Positions 59,900 through 64,000 of a stretch of DNA of 64,000 nucleotides are shown one piece after another. Under the pieces are notes generated by a model that did not search any database, was not told where the DNA came from, and was given only the letters and a program-made list of their open reading frames with translations. Made by a program: the position numbers and the translations under genes. This DNA is from Aquimarina acroporae. GTDB lineage: Bacteria; Bacteroidota; Bacteroidia; Flavobacteriales; Flavobacteriaceae. Numbering within the stretch: the first letter of the stretch is position 1; every line of letters begins with the position of its first letter. Where the stretch lies: the NCBI RefSeq assembly GCF_023195925.1, contig NZ_JALPRE010000012.1, positions 1 to 64,000 of the forward strand, read 5' to 3'.

Positions 59900-60661
59900 C
59901 TAAATTCCTAATGCTTGACCTCCACCAATTTGAATAGTCTCGGCAGTTATAAAAGCTGCATCGTCACTTGCCAGGAAGGAAACTACAGAGGCAACATCTT
60001 CAGGTTGTCCTAACCTTCCGAGAAGAATGTTATTCTTCCATGAAGCAAAAACCTCAGGTTTTGTTGATTTAATCTGTGCATGGAAAGGAGTATCGATGGT
60101 TCCAGGTGACACAGCATTTACTCTAATACCGTACTCTGCCAAATCTTTTGCCAAAGCCCTGGTAATTGCATGTACTGCAGCTTTTGAGGTCCCATAAATT
60201 CCAGCTCCAGGTCCACCAGCCGTCCATCCAGCATTGGAAGAATAATTTATAATAGTTGAATTTTCTCCTTTTTTTAGATAAGGTATAGCAGCTCTTGACG
60301 CAAAAAAGGTAGAATCGAGGTTTAGAGCCATTACACCCCGGTAAAATTCGGTAGTCATTTCTTCAAATCTAGATCTACCACCTAATCCACCTGCGTTATT
60401 AACTAGTACATTGATTTTACCATATTTTTCTCCTATAGCTTTTATACTAGTGTTAACAGCATCTTCATTAGTTACATCAAAACCATAGTATTCTGCTGTT
60501 ATGCCCTCGGCTTCAAGCTCTTTTACTCTTTCAGCTCCTTTATCATCTTCTATACCATTCAAGATTACAGTAAACCCGTCTTTACCTAATCTATTTGCTA
60601 CACCGAAACCAATTCCACCGGTAGCCCCGGTTACTATGGCTACTTTTCCATTTAAGTTCAT
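59900..60661 (-). CDS. SDR-family reductase, probable DEH (alginate) reductase
   Basis: 253 residues. Rossmann motif TGATGGIGFG near the N-terminus, NNAGG, and the active site Ser and YGTSKAA. In alginate loci the unsaturated monomer rearranges to 4-deoxy-L-erythro-5-hexoseulose uronate (DEH), and an SDR reductase makes KDG, which the next gene's kinase uses. The specificity is inferred from this neighbourhood; the SDR family itself is broad. Confidence 0.8.
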   Translation of the reverse strand: MNLNGKVAIVTGATGGIGFGVANRLGKDGFTVILNGIEDDKGAERVKELEAEGITAEYYGFDVTNEDAVNTSIKAIGEKYGKINVLVNNAGGLGGRSRFEEMTTEFYRGVMALNLDSTFFASRAAIPYLKKGENSTIINYSSNAGWTAGGPGAGIYGTSKAAVHAITRALAKDLAEYGIRVNAVSPGTIDTPFHAQIKSTKPEVFASWKNNILLGRLGQPEDVASVVSFLASDDAAFITAETIQIGGGQALGI

Positions 60662-60686
60662 TTTCTAATAATTTATTTTAGTTGTT

Positions 60687-61952
60687 TTATTTTTCTTCTT
60701 TTAAAGGTTTTATCTCTTTGATTAATACGAATATTGATAATACCGCCAATGGTGCTAAAACAGCCAGTATAATAAAAGCTGGAGTGTAAGACACTTTGGT
60801 TATTTTGGGTATGATGAAGTTCATAATTGCCACCGAAATAGCTCCAATGGTTCCTGCCAGACCTGCAAGAGCCCCTACAGATTTACTCTTTAATAAATCA
60901 CTTGATAGTGTTTGAATATTACTAATAGAAAACTGGAAACCAAATAATACGATAAATACGAAGGAGACAAACTTCATAGGAGTATCTGCAAATAGAATGG
61001 CACCTAAAATGGCAACAAAAATAATAGCTCCTCCCATAGCGATCACACGTTTTCTGGCTTTATCAAGACTTAATGATCTCATTAATCTTTGTACATACCA
61101 TCCACCTGCAATACTACCAATGGCAGCGCCTACATATGGGAACCACGCATAAAGTCCTATTTCTTTTACATTAAAGCCATATACTTTGTTTAGGTAGATA
61201 GGCATCCAAAAAACGAATAACCACCAGATTGGTTCTATAAAGAAACGTGAAGCAAGTATACCCCATGCTTCTTTAAATTGAAGTATTTTAAATAGAGGTA
61301 ACCCTTTATCTGTTTCGCCTTGTTTTGTAGTCTCTTGGTCTGATAAGATATAATCTTTTTCTTTATCTGTAATCCAAGGATGTTGTTTGGGTTGTTTTTT
61401 ATTGAATACTAACCAGGGAATAATCCATATGAACCCGATTACACCGATGATAATAAATGTCCATCTCCAACCATATGCTCCAAAAAGTTCAGCGATGGTT
61501 GGTGCGGCCACAATCGATCCTATAGCAGCTCCAGCATTGAATATTCCCTGAGCTACAGCTCTTTCTTTAATAGGGAACCACTCGGCATTGTTTTTCACTG
61601 CTCCTGGCCAATTTCCTGCTTCTGAGACTCCTAATATACCTCTATACAAACCTAAGGAAGCTAGTCCTCTAGCAAAAAAGTGTAGTAATGAAGCTAAAGA
61701 CCAGAAGAATATGGATAAGACAAATCCAATTTTGGTGCCAACTTTGTCATAAACCCAACCTGAGATGAATTTTCCGGCGGCATAGGTAATGGTGAAAATA
61801 TTGATAATCCAGGCATAATCTTCTTCTGTAAGCCCTAAATCTTTTTTCATTTCTGGCCACATGATTCCTAGAGCAGATCTATCAATGTAATTGATAATGG
61901 TTGCTAGACATACCAGCCCAATAATCCACCATCGTAATCCTTTTATTTTCAT
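60687..61952 (-). CDS. MFS transporter, anion:cation symporter (hexuronate) type
   Basis: 421 residues, about 12 helices. Opens LRWWIIGLVCLATIINYIDRSALGIMWPEM, with the GWVYDKVGTKIG loop between helices 2 and 3, as in the ExuT/GudP family of uronate symporters. Encoded 25 bp upstream of the DEH reductase in the leftward alginate locus, so uptake of DEH or short alginate products across the inner membrane is inferred. Confidence 0.87.
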   Translation of the reverse strand: MKIKGLRWWIIGLVCLATIINYIDRSALGIMWPEMKKDLGLTEEDYAWIINIFTITYAAGKFISGWVYDKVGTKIGFVLSIFFWSLASLLHFFARGLASLGLYRGILGVSEAGNWPGAVKNNAEWFPIKERAVAQGIFNAGAAIGSIVAAPTIAELFGAYGWRWTFIIIGVIGFIWIIPWLVFNKKQPKQHPWITDKEKDYILSDQETTKQGETDKGLPLFKILQFKEAWGILASRFFIEPIWWLFVFWMPIYLNKVYGFNVKEIGLYAWFPYVGAAIGSIAGGWYVQRLMRSLSLDKARKRVIAMGGAIIFVAILGAILFADTPMKFVSFVFIVLFGFQFSISNIQTLSSDLLKSKSVGALAGLAGTIGAISVAIMNFIIPKITKVSYTPAFIILAVLAPLAVLSIFVLIKEIKPLKEEK

Positions 61953-62170
61953 AGTTTTGTTGAGTTATAATAGAGATAATAAGAAATATGACGATCAAAT
62001 AGATACGTATCTAGAATTCAAATTTTTAATACAAAAACCAATGATAAGTAGTAGTAGAGGACAAGCCATTGTCTGCATCCTTTTTTCTCTTTATATGATC
62101 TAAGTACTATCCCTCCTAATTTTTTTAATAGAAGATAAAAGCGTGCAATTTTACCTTCTTTGGTTGTTAA
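61953..62170. other. Intergenic region between transporter and regulator genes
   Basis: About 220 bp, AT-rich. I see no gene. It should hold the promoter of the leftward transporter/reductase/kinase/aldolase genes. No repeat matching TGGTTAACCA (62897) is visible. Confidence 0.4.
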
Positions 62171-62872
62171 TTATTTTTGGTTATAGCAATATTGATATAG
62201 TATTTTAAAATGTGCTTTCATTTTTTCTTTGGCCAGTTTTGGGTCTTGACTTCGAATTGCAGCATATATGTCTGTATGTTCCTGAATACCCAAAAAAGCC
62301 TGGTTTTTGTCACAAACATGATACTTTTCAAAATTTGTAATAATACCCGGTGTAATGATTAGCATGAATGTATTCATTGAACTGTTTCCGCTTGCTTTTG
62401 CGATAGCTAAATGAAACAATAAATCCTCTTGTACGGCATCTTCTCCATTAATCACTTTCTCTGAGTAGGCGTCAAGAGCGTCTTTTATCTCTTGTAAATC
62501 TTCTTCCGTTCTACGCATTGCTGCAAGCTGTGCAGTTTTTAACTCTAATAAAATCCTGGTTTCAACCAAAGACTTAAAATCGGGTTCTTCTAATCTTAAA
62601 ATATCTTCGATCATGCCATTCATGGCGGTAACGCCAATGTTAGCAACAAAAGTACCGCTTTGGGGGATGGATTCTAGAAGACCATAAAACTCTAATTTTT
62701 GAATGGCTTCTCTAATATTTCCACGGCTCACTTCAAATTTCTCAGATAAAGTCCTTTCTGAAGGAAGTTTATCTCCAGGTTCAAGATTTTTATGGTTGAT
62801 CAAATCCCGAATCTTAGAAATTATTTTCTTTTGAATGTCGTGATTTTCATTTTTTAAAATTTCTAACTTCAT
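62171..62872 (-). CDS. FadR-subfamily GntR transcriptional regulator
   Basis: 233 residues. Winged HTH at about 10-75 (LEPGDKLPSERTLSEKFEVSRGNIREAIQKLEFYGLLESIPQSGTF), then an all-helical FCD effector domain (about 90-225; VETRILLELKTAQLAAMRR, FHLAIAKASGNSSM). FCD domains bind metal and small carboxylates; in alginate loci such regulators respond to KDG- or DEH-like intermediates. It sits between the lyase and the catabolic genes. Own promoter with a palindrome at 62897. Confidence 0.87.
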   Translation of the reverse strand: MKLEILKNENHDIQKKIISKIRDLINHKNLEPGDKLPSERTLSEKFEVSRGNIREAIQKLEFYGLLESIPQSGTFVANIGVTAMNGMIEDILRLEEPDFKSLVETRILLELKTAQLAAMRRTEEDLQEIKDALDAYSEKVINGEDAVQEDLLFHLAIAKASGNSSMNTFMLIITPGIITNFEKYHVCDKNQAFLGIQEHTDIYAAIRSQDPKLAKEKMKAHFKILYQYCYNQK

Positions 62873-62894
62873 GGTTGTTTAGAGTATTATCTAA

Positions 62895-62921
62895 ATTGGT
62901 TAACCAGATTGGTTTTCCAAA
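62895..62921 (-). promoter_or_regulatory. Candidate operator of the GntR-type regulator
   Basis: TGGTTAACCA (62897-62906) is a perfect 10-bp palindrome 24 bp before the regulator gene, followed by the imperfect ATTGGTTTTCCAAAT (62908-62922). FadR-type proteins bind sites of the form TGGT-n-ACCA. Autoregulation is inferred. Confidence 0.45.
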
Positions 62922-62993
62922 TTTATTAAATTTATCGTGTACTACAAAAGCCTTCTATATCTTTATTTTTAATTTTTCTTATTCATATTTTGG

Positions 62994-63028
62994 GTTTGTT
63001 ACCCTTTAGTATAGAAAGGGTAACAAAC
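62994..63028 (-). repeat. Perfect 14-bp inverted repeat after the alginate lyase gene
   Basis: GTTTGTTACCCTTT (62994-63007) and AAAGGGTAACAAAC (63015-63028) form a perfect stem with a 7-nt loop, about 50 bp after the lyase stop. No T-run follows on the leftward strand, so it may protect the mRNA 3' end or act as a weak terminator. Confidence 0.6.
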
Positions 63029-63079
63029 TCAACATATTGGCTAATTCAAAACTATTTTCATTTAGTTTTTTAGTTGGTG

Positions 63080-63973
63080 TTAATGTGTTACCTCAAGGCT
63101 ATAATATTTCACTTTAGCATAAGCATCGGGATCCTGAGTAGTGAGATAGTTGCCAGCTTTAAAGTAATTTTCAAATACACCCCATCTACTTATATTATGA
63201 TCATCATAGGTTACAAATTCGTTGTTATTTAAGGCAATAATCATTTTACCTTTGGTAACCCTTACTTCCAAGGTGAATTTTTTGAAATCTACTTTTTCTT
63301 TAAATGTAAATCCTTTATCGTCGGTCCAAGAGTTCTTTTTTAGTATTTCTTTTTGCGACATACTAGGGTCTTTTAACACTTTTGTTTTTACCCTTATTTT
63401 TCCATCCTTCCAATAGATCTTCAATATTGGAGGGGCGTCATTGTCTTTTTTACCGATTAATGCCCTTTGATCGTTAGAAAGTCTACCATGAATTTGCATG
63501 ATAATGGTTTTATGGTATTTTCCATTTTTATCTCTAGAGATATCACCCATTCGTAATTTCCCCTTCATTGTTCCTCCTTGTGCAAATGTCCAATTGGTAT
63601 GATTATCACCTGGTACCATTTGTTCACGTAATTCAGATCGCGAATATTTGGTGTTTGCAGTTTTTGAATTCGGAAATGCATAAAATACGAGTGATCCATC
63701 TGTAGAATCATTATACATATACTTTTTTAGGATTTCATTATTTGCATAATCCAAAATTTCGGGAGGTGAAACTTCGTCTGGTTTACCTACCGGTAGTGTT
63801 ACTTTCCAATTACTTAAGTCTATTTTAGGTAGCCTGTACTTCTTTTTCTTTTTCTTCCTTTCTTTTTTAACATTCAAATCTGTTACGCTACTACCCTGGG
63901 CCTGGGCAGTAGCATTAACAGATATAAATATTATTACCAAAAGGGGTAATATGTTTTTATGAATGTTTTTCAT
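63080..63973 (-). CDS. Alginate lyase, polysaccharide lyase family 7
   Basis: 297 residues. Signal peptide MKNIHKNILPLLVIIFISVNATAQ, then a very basic linker (about 36-47, KKERKKKKKK). The PL7 jelly-roll follows with the three family motifs: RSELRE, IIMQIHG (catalytic His) and YFKAGNY (catalytic Tyr), plus LSNWKVTLPVG at the start of the fold. It cleaves alginate by beta-elimination. The QIH form is often linked to polyguluronate or mixed-block preference; specificity is inferred. Start at 63973 gives the signal peptide directly. Confidence 0.92.
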   Translation of the reverse strand: MKNIHKNILPLLVIIFISVNATAQAQGSSVTDLNVKKERKKKKKKYRLPKIDLSNWKVTLPVGKPDEVSPPEILDYANNEILKKYMYNDSTDGSLVFYAFPNSKTANTKYSRSELREQMVPGDNHTNWTFAQGGTMKGKLRMGDISRDKNGKYHKTIIMQIHGRLSNDQRALIGKKDNDAPPILKIYWKDGKIRVKTKVLKDPSMSQKEILKKNSWTDDKGFTFKEKVDFKKFTLEVRVTKGKMIIALNNNEFVTYDDHNISRWGVFENYFKAGNYLTTQDPDAYAKVKYYSLEVTH

Positions 63974-64000
63974 TTTCTCAATTACATTTTAATTAACAGC

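Noticed and set aside
1..64000. Mobile elements, CRISPR arrays, tRNA and rRNA genes
   Set aside because: Looked for transposase motifs, regular repeat-spacer spacing, CCA-ending cloverleaf sequences and conserved rRNA segments; found none I could support.

Overview
The window is a low-GC chromosomal segment from a member of the Bacteroidota, most likely a marine Flavobacteriaceae (Aquimarina-like, low confidence). The signs are TAnnTTTG-type -7 boxes, few Shine-Dalgarno sequences, many lipoproteins with short lipoboxes, a TonB receptor with STN and carboxypeptidase-regulatory domains, DUF4249 proteins, a gliding/T9SS-type C-terminus and an alginate-degradation locus. I see no rRNA, tRNA, insertion sequence, prophage or CRISPR array.

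Region 1 (1-21 kb) is a nitrate module: an outer-membrane porin cut by the left edge, a NarL-type response regulator, a periplasmic PilJ/NarX-like sensor protein, an NrtABCD-type ABC importer, a nitrate reductase fused to an NAD(P)H-oxidoreductase and a BFD [2Fe-2S] domain, and a rubredoxin protein built on a sulfite/nitrite-reductase-like scaffold that lacks siroheme cysteines. Between importer and reductase lies an eight-gene leftward operon for a globin, heme c and heme b proteins, a flavin/[2Fe-2S] reductase and System II cytochrome c maturation. A 16-bp palindrome, TAMGTA-N4-TACKTA, stands before each transcription unit. At most of them its last TA is also the first TA of the -7 box. I read it as the operator of the response regulator, joining uptake, reduction and the heme operon in one regulon. 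No siroheme nitrite reductase is in the window.

Region 2 (21-32 kb) is mixed housekeeping and surface genes: lipoproteins, an S41 peptidase, a hybrid histidine kinase, an M13 peptidase, and aspartate kinase with a divergent ACT-domain protein. Region 3 (32-40 kb) is a surface locus with a TonB receptor, two tandemly duplicated DUF4249 lipoproteins and a plug/MG-like protein. Region 4 (40-50 kb) has YifB/ComM, DUF2891, a divergent NRAMP-fold transporter with the 5-oxoprolinase genes pxpABC, and a membrane protein/histidine kinase/response regulator operon.

Region 5 (49.6-57.2 kb) is the isoleucine/valine operon ilvD-ilvB-ilvN-ilvC-ilvA. It is preceded by two tandem transcription attenuators. 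Each has a 20-codon Ile/Val-rich leader peptide, an antiterminator arm starting at the leader stop codon, and an intrinsic terminator. This is the clearest new regulatory structure in the window. Region 6 (58-64 kb) is a leftward alginate catabolic locus: PL7 lyase, FadR-type regulator, MFS transporter, SDR (probable DEH) reductase, KDG kinase and KDPG aldolase.
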